From the NCBI RefSeq assembly GCF_009765355.1, contig NZ_VTHK01000030.1, positions 1 to 64,000 on the forward strand: 64,000 nucleotides of DNA, given 5' to 3'. The notes beneath the pieces were generated by a model, which saw nothing but the letters and a program-made list of their open reading frames with translations, was not told the DNA's origin and did no database searches. This DNA is from Amycolatopsis anabasis. Its GTDB lineage: Bacteria; Actinomycetota; Actinomycetes; Mycobacteriales; Pseudonocardiaceae. Positions within the stretch are counted from its first letter, which is position 1. Every line of letters starts with the position of its first letter. A program made the translations under genes and the position numbers. This document shows positions 24,963 through 34,362 of this stretch, one piece after another.

Positions 24963-27900
24963 ATGGTGATGAACCCGCAGTCCTGGACGCCGGACGCCCG
25001 CCTGATCCAATACGTCGAAGAGCAGTTCGACAAGGCAGTCAGAGTGTACGAGACAAACACGAACCTCGTCTCGGAGCACGCGAATCACGAGGAATCGATC
25101 CGAGTGGGCGGGTACTCGGACCGAACGTTGCTCGAACTCGTCCAGAACGGCGCCGACGCCATGTCCGGAGTGGAAGGTGAACCGAACTCCGCGGGTCGTG
25201 TCGAGATCGTCCTCGACACGGAGAACCGGACGCTCTACTGTGCCAACGTGGGTCGGCCGTTCTCGAGAAGCGGCCTGATTACCATCACGCACGCTCATTT
25301 GAGCGATAAGCGCGGTGACGAGATCGGCCGCTTCGGGCTCGGCTTCAAGTCCGTGCTCGCGGTTTCGGATGCTCCCCAGGTCTTCAGCCGCTCGGTCTCC
25401 TTCGAGTTCAACTCGCCCAAGGCCCGCGCCGTAGTCGCAGCGATAGACCCGACGACGAAGCGCTGTCCGGTCCTCCGCACTCCGACCATCGTCGATCCCT
25501 TGGCCGCGTTCGCCGATGACCCGATTCTGGCAAGCCTCACTGAGTGGGCGACCACAGTCGTCAAGCTTCCCCGGGCAGCAGGTCTCGCGCGGCTCCGCCG
25601 GGAGATAGAACAATTCCCGTCGGAGTTCCTCCTCTTCGTCGGCGACGTCCGACAGATCAGACTGAGGGTGCTCGGCAACAACCCGTTCGAGACCACCCAC
25701 GTGTCCCGCAATTTCGGCAACGGGGTACTCAAGATCGAACGTCCCGACGGCAGCGGAGACGAGTGGATCGTCGAAAACCACATGCACGAGCCCTCGACCG
25801 AGGCTCGCAAGCAAGTCGGTGAGGCCGTGTCACGTGCGAAGGTCAAGGTCACCGTCGCGATTCCGAAACGCCAGGCGAGGCTGCGGATCGGACAATTCTG
25901 GTCTTACTTCCCGCTCCAGGACCAGACTTCGGCGTCGGCCCTGTTCAACGCCCCTTGGAGCGTGAACGACGACCGGACGACGTTGCTCAAGAACGACTAC
26001 AACCGGGAGATCCTGAGAACCCTCGCCGGTATGTTCGTCGACCTGCTGCCACGGGTGAGCACGAGCGACGATCCCGCCTCGCATCTCGACTACATGCCCG
26101 CTCGAGGTAGGGAGCCGCTCTCCTTCGGTGATGAGTTGCTCTGCACACACGTGCCGAAGTTGTCGGCAGGTCTCGACCTCATTCCCGACGCGACGGGAAC
26201 GCTGACCCGCTCCACGAGGCTACGTCCCCTGGACTTCGGCATCGCAAACATCGATGCAAGCGACCACCTCGCGTGGACCAGTTCGCCGAACACTGCCGAC
26301 GACGTCCCGAACTGGCGTTGCTACACATCGCCACAACGAACGACGCGTCTCCGCCAGCTGTTCGTGGCCTCGGCGTCCGGTGACCTCCTCGACAGCAGCA
26401 GGGACGACAAACGTACGCTGGATTCACTTCCCAAGCGGGGGCTTCTCAGCTGGCTTCGGGAATGGGCGGAAGGTGACGACATCGCATCCGCCGTCGGCGC
26501 GCTCAAATTTGTCCTGGTACACCGGAATCTGCCCAATGTCGAACAGGCCAAGGTGGTCCCGACGACCGGCGGTATGCGGGCACTGAAGGACAGGAAAATC
26601 GTCTTCCTGCACCAGGAAGAGGACATAGAAATCGAGCATGCGATCTTCGTCGATCCCGGTCTGCTGGCACATCCAGGAGTGGACAAGATCCTCCGGGAGT
26701 TCGGGTTCCGCGACCTGGATCCGCTCGCGATTCTCAACGCCCGCTTGGCGAATCTCTCGACGACACCCGACGAAGAGCAGCTCTCCAAGCTCTGGGATGC
26801 GGTTATGGGAGTCGGGGAATCGGATGCGGTGGAGGCCTTGTCCGCCCACCCGGCCACGGTCAAGGTTCCGACGCGGGACGGTGCCTGGGCGTGGCCGAGG
26901 CAGGTCTTCGACCTCAACGTAGCTTTGGGCGCCGAGCTGGCAGCCAAGACTTTGGACCGCGACCGCTGCATGCCCAAGGTGGCGCACCAGCTCGGAGTCG
27001 TGCACCGCCCTGTGAGCAAGTACTCCACGGAGGACGAGCCCCTGCGCGAAAGATACCTCGAGTGGGTCTTGACCACCCTCAACTCACAGCAGGGGCCCGG
27101 TGAGCGCCCGATCGAGCGCGTCGAACTCTACCCGAGCGAAGGTCCGGGCCCGTTCTCCATGCTGTTCCTCCTGCGCGATGCTGGAGCATCCGACCGGACA
27201 CGCGTGCACTGGACCGCCGAACTGCTCCAAGCCCGAGACTCCGAATGGACGTGCGAAGACCTGGACACGGGCATTTCCCACCGAGTGCAGTCACCCGTTC
27301 GTTGGGCAGTGGACCGTGCCGGCTTGCTGGACACCGACCAAGGGGTCCGCCCACCCGGCGAGGTCGTCGCCCCGTCGATGCTCAAGTACAGAAACCTCCT
27401 GCCGCTGTTCCGTGGACCTCGCCAGGTCGCCGATGCGTTGGATCTTCCTGACGAACTGGACGCCGTACCGGCTGCCGTGCTCAGGAGCGCACTCGAGGCG
27501 AAGCTGTTCCCATCGGCCCTCGACAACACCGTGCTCGTCGAATTCATCACCAGTGCCTGCCGCATCGCCTATCCCGAGGGGCGGCCTGCGACCATCCCCG
27601 CCCGGGTGAGACGCGCGGTCGAGGCACGTTCTCCGTCCTCGGTCTACCTCGCCACCACTGACGAGCAGGAGGAGTTTCTCTCCTCCCGTCAGCGCCCGTA
27701 TCTGCGGGTCACGGACGATCGGGTGGCCGAACTCGGGACCTCGATGGGTTGCCGCCGATTCGAAGACAGCTTCGCCTTCTCCATGGTGATCGAAGGAGAA
27801 CAGGACGGCGATCGTATTGTCGATCTCTTCCCCGGACTTCGCGCCATGCACGTTGTCGACAAAGTGATGAGTGCGATGGTCGCGCGGGCGCTCCGAGTGG

Positions 27901-29672
27901 CCAAGCGGGTGACCACCGAGGACGGCGTCGAGGACCAGACGCTCGAATGGCACCTCGACGGGCAGACCCTGGTGGTACGCAGCGATGTCGACGAGCGTCG
28001 CCTGCTCGGGGTCGTCAACGAAGCTTTCGACCTGCGCCTCACGAACGTCGACCTCGACAGTGTTTTGCGGGCGGGCCTGGACCTCCACCACGAGAAGCTT
28101 CGGCAGGAAGCCAAAGCCGCGACCACCGATGCCGAGCGACTCGAAGTCTACTTCGGTCCGGACGACTTGCGCGACGCATTGCCGAAGGGGCTCTGGCAAG
28201 CGCTCGAGGCGCAAAACTTGGTCGACGACTCGACGTCGGTTGCCGATCTCTTCCTCACGGTGTACGGATCCGACTCGATCAAACAGCTCGCCGACCAGTT
28301 CCAGAACGACGGTTTCGCCGATGTTCCGAAATCATGGGCGGGTGGTGCGGCAACCATCTCATGGCTGCGGAAGATGGGCTTCGGAAGCAAGTACGCCGGC
28401 CGTCGCACCCAGCACCAAGAGGACGAGTTCGTCGTCCCCGGTGCCGTGAAGCTCAGTCCCCTCCACGATTTCCAAAAGAGAATCAGTCGGCAGCTCAAGG
28501 ACGTACTCACGCTCCGCGAGGCGGATGGTCGTCATCGCAAGGCGATGGTCGAGTTGCCCACCGGCGCAGGCAAGACACGTGTGGCCGCCGAAACCGTACT
28601 CAGGCTCTTCATCGATGGAGATCTTCGTGGCCCGGTCCTTTGGATCGCCCAGTCGCAGGAACTGTGCGAACAAGCTGTGCAAACCTGGAGCACCGTCTGG
28701 CGCGGTCTGGGAGACGATCGGCCGCTCACGGTGGGTCGTTTGTGGGAAAACAACACCGTGCACGAGCCGGACACCGAGTTTTCGGTCGTCGTGGCGACGG
28801 ACGCCAAGCTCGATGTCATCCTCGGCCATACCGAGTACGCGTGGTTGAGCGACGCGGCCGCGGTCATTGTCGACGAAGGACACCGGGCAGGGGGCTCCGA
28901 GCGATACACGCGGATCCTGAATTGGCTCGGGGTGGCGGGCCGAGGGTGGGAACGTCCGCTTGTCGGGCTCTCCGCGACTCCCTTCAAAGGCACGTCCGAA
29001 ACAGCGACCGCCGCGCTCGCCAGCAGGTTCGGCAAGCGCAAGCTCAACGTCTTCGACACGACCGATGCATACCGTTCACTCGTCGAACTCAGAGTACTCG
29101 CGCGGGTTCAGCATGAAGTGCTCCCCGGCGTCGAAGTAATCCTCAAACCGGACGAGATTGCCGAAGCCGAGCAACAGCGCAGGCTACCGGCGCGTGTCAT
29201 GGACCGCGTCGGTGCCGATCAAGCCCGCATGTCGATCCTCGTCAACCACATCATGGAGTTGGATAAAACCTGGCCGGTGCTGGTCTTCACCCCGAACGTC
29301 CTGTCCGCCCAGGTGCTCGCCGCGACGCTGCGATGCCACAATATCGCGGCAGCGGCTGTGAGCGGGCAAACAAGCAGACAGGAGCGGCGCAACATCATCG
29401 AGAGCTTCAAGAACAACGAGATCCGCGTTCTTGCGAACTGCGACCTGCTGGCACAAGGATTCGACGCCCCCGGTGTTCGCGCTCTCTACATCGCTCGCCC
29501 GACTTTCAGCCCAAACGCCTACATCCAGATGGCCGGGCGCGGGCTCCGCGGCCCTGTCAACGGCGGAAAGGAAGAGTGCTTGATCGTGGACATGGCGGAC
29601 AATTTCGGAGCCTTCAACGAGTGGCTCGGCTACCGCGAATACGAAGACCTCTGGCAGGAGCAGCACGCGTGA
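24963..29672 (+). CDS. Sacsin/Hsp90-type ATPase fused to SF2 helicase
   Basis: This 1569-residue protein has two enzymatic ends. At the N-terminus (about 35-165) is a GHKL ATPase of the sacsin type: LLELVQNGADAM (N box), CANVGRPFSRSGL and RFGLGFKSVL. The long middle is unrecognised. The C-terminus is an SF2 helicase: VELPTGAGKTRVAAE (about 1197), VIVDEGHRAGG (about 1303), LSATPFKG (about 1336) and QMAGRGLRG (about 1522). The ATG at 24963 is chosen because GAGGAG lies nine bases upstream; a GTG at 24957 is possible. It is first in a four-gene operon and overlaps the next start. A role in phage defence is inferred from its neighbours. Confidence 0.85.
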   Translation: MVMNPQSWTPDARLIQYVEEQFDKAVRVYETNTNLVSEHANHEESIRVGGYSDRTLLELVQNGADAMSGVEGEPNSAGRVEIVLDTENRTLYCANVGRPFSRSGLITITHAHLSDKRGDEIGRFGLGFKSVLAVSDAPQVFSRSVSFEFNSPKARAVVAAIDPTTKRCPVLRTPTIVDPLAAFADDPILASLTEWATTVVKLPRAAGLARLRREIEQFPSEFLLFVGDVRQIRLRVLGNNPFETTHVSRNFGNGVLKIERPDGSGDEWIVENHMHEPSTEARKQVGEAVSRAKVKVTVAIPKRQARLRIGQFWSYFPLQDQTSASALFNAPWSVNDDRTTLLKNDYNREILRTLAGMFVDLLPRVSTSDDPASHLDYMPARGREPLSFGDELLCTHVPKLSAGLDLIPDATGTLTRSTRLRPLDFGIANIDASDHLAWTSSPNTADDVPNWRCYTSPQRTTRLRQLFVASASGDLLDSSRDDKRTLDSLPKRGLLSWLREWAEGDDIASAVGALKFVLVHRNLPNVEQAKVVPTTGGMRALKDRKIVFLHQEEDIEIEHAIFVDPGLLAHPGVDKILREFGFRDLDPLAILNARLANLSTTPDEEQLSKLWDAVMGVGESDAVEALSAHPATVKVPTRDGAWAWPRQVFDLNVALGAELAAKTLDRDRCMPKVAHQLGVVHRPVSKYSTEDEPLRERYLEWVLTTLNSQQGPGERPIERVELYPSEGPGPFSMLFLLRDAGASDRTRVHWTAELLQARDSEWTCEDLDTGISHRVQSPVRWAVDRAGLLDTDQGVRPPGEVVAPSMLKYRNLLPLFRGPRQVADALDLPDELDAVPAAVLRSALEAKLFPSALDNTVLVEFITSACRIAYPEGRPATIPARVRRAVEARSPSSVYLATTDEQEEFLSSRQRPYLRVTDDRVAELGTSMGCRRFEDSFAFSMVIEGEQDGDRIVDLFPGLRAMHVVDKVMSAMVARALRVAKRVTTEDGVEDQTLEWHLDGQTLVVRSDVDERRLLGVVNEAFDLRLTNVDLDSVLRAGLDLHHEKLRQEAKAATTDAERLEVYFGPDDLRDALPKGLWQALEAQNLVDDSTSVADLFLTVYGSDSIKQLADQFQNDGFADVPKSWAGGAATISWLRKMGFGSKYAGRRTQHQEDEFVVPGAVKLSPLHDFQKRISRQLKDVLTLREADGRHRKAMVELPTGAGKTRVAAETVLRLFIDGDLRGPVLWIAQSQELCEQAVQTWSTVWRGLGDDRPLTVGRLWENNTVHEPDTEFSVVVATDAKLDVILGHTEYAWLSDAAAVIVDEGHRAGGSERYTRILNWLGVAGRGWERPLVGLSATPFKGTSETATAALASRFGKRKLNVFDTTDAYRSLVELRVLARVQHEVLPGVEVILKPDEIAEAEQQRRLPARVMDRVGADQARMSILVNHIMELDKTWPVLVFTPNVLSAQVLAATLRCHNIAAAAVSGQTSRQERRNIIESFKNNEIRVLANCDLLAQGFDAPGVRALYIARPTFSPNAYIQMAGRGLRGPVNGGKEECLIVDMADNFGAFNEWLGYREYEDLWQEQHA

Positions 29673-31189
29673 TTCTCGTACCTGACCTGACCGACATCGA
29701 GAAGAACGCGACCAGTGAGGCGGAGCGCAGGATCGCCCGATTGCTTCGGGAGATCGACGGTGACCCCGACGCAGTCGCCTTCCACTCGGTGAAATTGCGG
29801 TCCCACACCTACAAGCAACAGGCCGAAGCCGATTTCGTCGTGCTGTGGAAGAAACTCGTGATCGTCGTCGAGGCCAAAGGCGGGGGCATCAGGAAACATG
29901 AGGGCAACTGGTACAGCATCGACCGACGGGGCGACTGGCACAAGTTGGCCACTTCACCCATGGAGCAAGCACAGTCGGCGATGTACGCCCTGCGGAACAT
30001 CCTCCGTGAGGAAGGAGTCGGATGGTTCGCGCAGGAGGCCGTCGTGATCACTCCGGACATCGACTCTCCTCCGCGCTCGGTCGAGTGGCAGCCGACCCAC
30101 TGGCTGGCGCGAAACGACATGAGCATCGCGGAGTTGACCCGGGCTTTCGACAAGATCGCGGAGAATACCCAGAAGCCTCCCGCGAACCGGAAGCTCGCGA
30201 GAATCGACGACCTGCGGACGCGTCTGTTCGGTCACTTCACCCGCATGCCGGTGATCGATGCACAGCGTGGTGCGGTGATCGAGGAGCAGAACCGCGCCAC
30301 AGCGGGCCAGGCCAGGGTTCTCGCATCGCTGGCACGTAACCCTCGGGTGCTGGTCTTCGGTGGTGCGGGCACAGGCAAATCACTCGTCCTCGTGGAGGCG
30401 GCCAAGCAGGAGGCCGATCAAGGCAAATCCGTTCTCATCACTTTCCGTTCCCCCGCCTTGGAGGGATTTTTTGCACCACACGTGATCGGTCGCGACATCG
30501 ATCTCCTCCCGTTCGACCGACTGGTACCCACCAAGACTTACGATGTCGTGTTCGTCGATGAAGCACAGGACCTGATGACAGCGGACGGTATGGACCGCAT
30601 CGACGGGACGATCGTCGGCGGCCGGAGCGCCGGCCGCTGGCGAATGTTCCTCGACCAGAACAACCAGGCGCACGTGGATGGGCAATTCGACGAGGATGTC
30701 CTGGAAATCGTCACCGCGGAGGCCTTTCCGGTCGACCTGAGTCTCAACGTCCGGAACACGCGGGCGATCGTCCATACAGTCCAGGAGTACCTCGGCGCAG
30801 ACGTGGGAGACCCCGGCATCGTCCACGGAGAGAAGGTCCGATGGCGGACGACCGAGGGCGATTCCAGTCTGGCCGGGGCCGAATCGGTGGCTGAAGAGTT
30901 GGTGGCCGACGGAGTTCGTGCCGACGACATCTGGATCATCCGCACGGACTCGAGTGCACCGCCCGAAAACACCAAGCGAGGTTTCGTCGTCACGAGCCCC
31001 AAATACGCCAAGGGTCTTGAAGCGGAGCACGTGATCGTCTGTGAGCTTCCGGAATCCTTCGACGAAGCGGGGACCGCGGCCTTTTACGTCGCCGTCACCC
31101 GCGCACGAGTCTCCTTGGACATGGTCTTCTCCCGCGAAGACAAGCGACGCATCCAATATTTGGTCAGACAGCAGTTGGAGAAGAATTGA
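29669..31189 (+). CDS. NERD nuclease-related domain fused to SF1-type helicase/ATPase
   Basis: The 506-residue protein starts with a NERD domain (about 15-130): SEAERRIARLL, then EADFVVLWKKLVIVVEAKGG with a D...ExK nuclease-like core. An SF1/UvrD-like ATPase follows: FGGAGTGKSLVLVEAA (Walker A, about 231), VVFVDEAQDL (Walker B, about 293), SLNVRNTRAI, VVTSPKYAKGLEAEHVIV and FYVAVTRARVSLDMVFS (motif VI). The GTG at 29669 overlaps the previous stop (GTGA), and the end overlaps the next start (TTGA). It may process DNA together with the flanking helicases. Confidence 0.87.
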   Translation: MILVPDLTDIEKNATSEAERRIARLLREIDGDPDAVAFHSVKLRSHTYKQQAEADFVVLWKKLVIVVEAKGGGIRKHEGNWYSIDRRGDWHKLATSPMEQAQSAMYALRNILREEGVGWFAQEAVVITPDIDSPPRSVEWQPTHWLARNDMSIAELTRAFDKIAENTQKPPANRKLARIDDLRTRLFGHFTRMPVIDAQRGAVIEEQNRATAGQARVLASLARNPRVLVFGGAGTGKSLVLVEAAKQEADQGKSVLITFRSPALEGFFAPHVIGRDIDLLPFDRLVPTKTYDVVFVDEAQDLMTADGMDRIDGTIVGGRSAGRWRMFLDQNNQAHVDGQFDEDVLEIVTAEAFPVDLSLNVRNTRAIVHTVQEYLGADVGDPGIVHGEKVRWRTTEGDSSLAGAESVAEELVADGVRADDIWIIRTDSSAPPENTKRGFVVTSPKYAKGLEAEHVIVCELPESFDEAGTAAFYVAVTRARVSLDMVFSREDKRRIQYLVRQQLEKN

Positions 31190-34100
31190 CTCTCACCAAG
31201 GCGCAGGAGGTCGCGCTGCACCACCTCCGGACGGCATACGCCGGACCCGATCGTGGTGACCGGGAGGTCCTCCTCAACCTGCCCGATCGTCAGTACGCCG
31301 TGGGGATGCTGTTCCCCGCAGCGTCGTTGCCTCCGGACCCGGACGTCCCCGAGGGCGATCCGCAGATCGAAGCGGAAGTGGCCGCAGGCGAGGTGGAGGA
31401 GGCCGGCGCGAACGTCCCGCTCGCCGAGGACTGGCGTCCGTCGTCGGTCGCGATATCGTTCGTCACCGACAAGCCGAGCGTCTCGTGTGACTTCTCCGGG
31501 GGAACCTACCAGCCGGTCAAAGACGATGGCCCCCCACGTTGGCAACGTGCTCCGTTCCGATTCGAGAGCCTCGTACTCACACAGGGCCGTCCCCTGCACG
31601 TCCTCACCGCAGGCGAGGTACCGATCGAGATCGGATCGCGATGGCGCGCCTACGGCGACGCGCACCTCGTGACGGTGCACGCTCGCGTGTCGGCCAAGTC
31701 CACCGACGACGACCGACGTGACATCGGCCTGACGCTCTTTCAAGTGGCTCTCAGTGTGGCCCCCGCACTCGATGGCCGGATCCTGGAGTACGACCGGACC
31801 AATGTGTTCGACTCCGATCCCGAATCCGCGGAGCTGCGACTCCGATACCGGGACAAGAAGGTCTACGCGGTCGGCCACGGCATGGCGGCGGACTGGGACC
31901 TCACCGACGGCATCTGCACACGGGTCTTCCTCGATCCGGTGCCGTCCTTCGTGGTACCCGCTGTCGAAACGACCGGCCTCGCACCCGGTTCCATCGAATC
32001 CGAGGCACTCCTGCTCGACAACCTGTCGCGGATCGACTCGGAAACGGAACGAGTGACGTCGACACTGGACGCCTTCGTCGACGCCTATGCCCGCTGGGTC
32101 TCCGAACAGACCGACTGTGTCGACGGCTTCGGAGCCGACGCGCCGATCGCACGATCCATCACCGACCGGGCGCAGGCCGCTTTGCGCCGGATGGAGGCTG
32201 GTGTCGACCTCCTTCGCGCACCCGGTCAGGACTCGTTGAGGACCGCCTTCGCACTCGGCATGACCGCAATGCGGCTTCAGATCCGTCAGATCTCGATCAG
32301 GAACGGCGCCGATCCGGCCGCTGTCGAGGAACCCCGGTGGCGTCCGTTCCAGCTCGGCTTTCTGTTGGTGGCTCTGGCGTCGACGGTGGATGAAACTCAC
32401 AACGATCGAGAACTTGTCGACCTGATCTGGTTCCCGACGGGCGGCGGCAAAACCGAGGCCTACCTGGGCCTCGCCGCCGTGGAGATCTTCCGGCGCCGCA
32501 TAGTCCATGGCATTTCGGGTGCGGGAACGGCCGTGATCACGCGGTATACACTCCGACTCTTGACCTCGCAGCAGTTTCAGCGGGCGGCTTCGCTCATCTG
32601 TGCGATGGAGTTACTCCGGAACCAAGATCCGCGTGCGAAGGGAATGGCTCCGTTCTCCATCGGCCTGTGGGTCGGAAACGAAGTCACTCCTCGCACGCGG
32701 CGGGACGCGCAGGCGGCGCTCGAGCGCCTCCACAAAGCCGCCCGTCCCGAGGAAGCGAACCAGTTCCAGATCGAGAGCTGTCCATGGTGCGGTGCCGCGC
32801 TCCTGCCGCGGTCCGGTCCCACCGCTCCGGACCGCTACGGATTCCGCGACGTCGGCCACGACGTGGTCATCCACTGCACCCGAGCGAACTGCGAGTTCCA
32901 ACGCGAGCTCCCGGTCGCCGTGATCGACGACGTCCTTTACGAAGAACCGCCGACGATCCTCCTGGCGACCGTCGACAAGTTCGCGCGTCTGCAGTTCCTC
33001 CCGGACGCGGGCAAGCTGCTCGGGCTCGGTACTCCGTTCCGGCAACCGTCCCTGGTCATCCAAGACGAGCTGCACCTGCTGTCGGGTCCGCTCGGCACGA
33101 CGGTAGCTGTCTTCGACGCCGTCATCCAGGTTCTCCTGAGCCACGACGGTCCGGCTCCCAAGATAGTCGCGTCGACCGCCACGATCCGTGCCTCGGATGA
33201 ACAGGTCCGAGGTCTGTACGGGCGTTCGGTCGCGCTGTACCCGCCGGCGGGGCTGCGCGGCGACCGGACCTTCTTCTCCCGTCCGGTGGAAAGTGGCGAA
33301 GGTCGCCTCTACGTGGGTTTGATGCCGCAGTCGATATCGCAAGTGTCCGCGGTCGTCGCCGCGACGGCGCCTCTGGTCGAGATACCGGAGGTGCTCGTCG
33401 AGGATGCGACCACGCACACCACGAGAGATTCGTACTGGACGCTGGTGATGTACCACAACAGCCTTCGCGAGCTCGGCCGCACGGGAACGTTGGTGGTCGA
33501 CGACGTCAACGGGCGTCTCGAACCGCGATCGGAACGGTTGGGATTGCCGCTGCGCCGGGTGCGCGCCGAGCGGCTCCTGGAACTCACCAGTCGCCGAGGA
33601 CCAGACGAACTGCCCAACGACCTCCGCGAGCTGGGGCGAGGCGTCGACGATTCGCCGGAGGCGATCGATGTCGTGCTTTCCTCGAACATGCTGTCGGTCG
33701 GCATCGACATCCCTCGCTTGGCGCTGATGTTGATGGTGGGCCAGCCCAAGACGACCGCCGAGTACATCCAGGCAACCAGCAGGGTGGGCCGTGGTCGAAA
33801 CAACGGGATTGTGACCACTCTGTTCCGGTCGAACCGGGCGCGTGACCGCTCGCACTTCGAGAGCTTCCGGTCATACCATGAAGCCCTCTACCGCAATGTC
33901 GAGCCGACTAGTGTGACTCCGTGGTCGTTGTCGTCCCGAATACGCTCCCTGGCCGGCGCGCTGGTGGCATTGCTGCGTCACTCGTTACCGGCTCTCGCCG
34001 CGAACGACGCTGCGTCGCGCTTGGACCTCGAGGACGATCGCATGTCGGGGGCAATCGAAAAACTGGTGGCGCGCTTCCTGCACCTGGTGAACTGCTCCGA

Positions 34101-34362
34101 CCGTGTCGAGGCGGAGGAGACCGAGGATCAGGTGTGGCAGCTTCTGCGCGAGTGGGACCGTCGCGCGGAGAGCGCGCGTGAGGCCGGAGAAACCTTGGTG
34201 TACGACCGTCGGAAGCAAGACGACGAAGCGCTGCTCAAACGATTCGGCCACAATCGAGAGGGATGGCTCGTCGCCGATTCGATGAGGTCGGTCGAGCCGA
34301 ACGTCGCCGTCCAGGTACGCGAGCCGATGGAAGGGGGCAAAGGTGGAACGAATCGTGCATGA
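31186..34362 (+). CDS. drmA: DISARM-type helicase DrmA
   Basis: The 1058-residue SF2 helicase has IWFPTGGGKTEAYLGLAAVE (about 413), a zinc-ribbon-like pair CPWCG ... CTRANC (about 534-565), VIQDELHLLSGPLG (DExH, about 624), STATIRASDEQ and a C-terminal SVGIDIPRLALMLMVGQPK with YIQATSRVGRGRNNG. This pattern and the DUF1998 gene immediately after it match DrmA of the DISARM anti-phage system. The TTG at 31186 overlaps the previous stop. DrmA-DrmB form the DNA-engaging core in known DISARM. Confidence 0.85.
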   Translation: MTLTKAQEVALHHLRTAYAGPDRGDREVLLNLPDRQYAVGMLFPAASLPPDPDVPEGDPQIEAEVAAGEVEEAGANVPLAEDWRPSSVAISFVTDKPSVSCDFSGGTYQPVKDDGPPRWQRAPFRFESLVLTQGRPLHVLTAGEVPIEIGSRWRAYGDAHLVTVHARVSAKSTDDDRRDIGLTLFQVALSVAPALDGRILEYDRTNVFDSDPESAELRLRYRDKKVYAVGHGMAADWDLTDGICTRVFLDPVPSFVVPAVETTGLAPGSIESEALLLDNLSRIDSETERVTSTLDAFVDAYARWVSEQTDCVDGFGADAPIARSITDRAQAALRRMEAGVDLLRAPGQDSLRTAFALGMTAMRLQIRQISIRNGADPAAVEEPRWRPFQLGFLLVALASTVDETHNDRELVDLIWFPTGGGKTEAYLGLAAVEIFRRRIVHGISGAGTAVITRYTLRLLTSQQFQRAASLICAMELLRNQDPRAKGMAPFSIGLWVGNEVTPRTRRDAQAALERLHKAARPEEANQFQIESCPWCGAALLPRSGPTAPDRYGFRDVGHDVVIHCTRANCEFQRELPVAVIDDVLYEEPPTILLATVDKFARLQFLPDAGKLLGLGTPFRQPSLVIQDELHLLSGPLGTTVAVFDAVIQVLLSHDGPAPKIVASTATIRASDEQVRGLYGRSVALYPPAGLRGDRTFFSRPVESGEGRLYVGLMPQSISQVSAVVAATAPLVEIPEVLVEDATTHTTRDSYWTLVMYHNSLRELGRTGTLVVDDVNGRLEPRSERLGLPLRRVRAERLLELTSRRGPDELPNDLRELGRGVDDSPEAIDVVLSSNMLSVGIDIPRLALMLMVGQPKTTAEYIQATSRVGRGRNNGIVTTLFRSNRARDRSHFESFRSYHEALYRNVEPTSVTPWSLSSRIRSLAGALVALLRHSLPALAANDAASRLDLEDDRMSGAIEKLVARFLHLVNCSDRVEAEETEDQVWQLLREWDRRAESAREAGETLVYDRRKQDDEALLKRFGHNREGWLVADSMRSVEPNVAVQVREPMEGGKGGTNRA

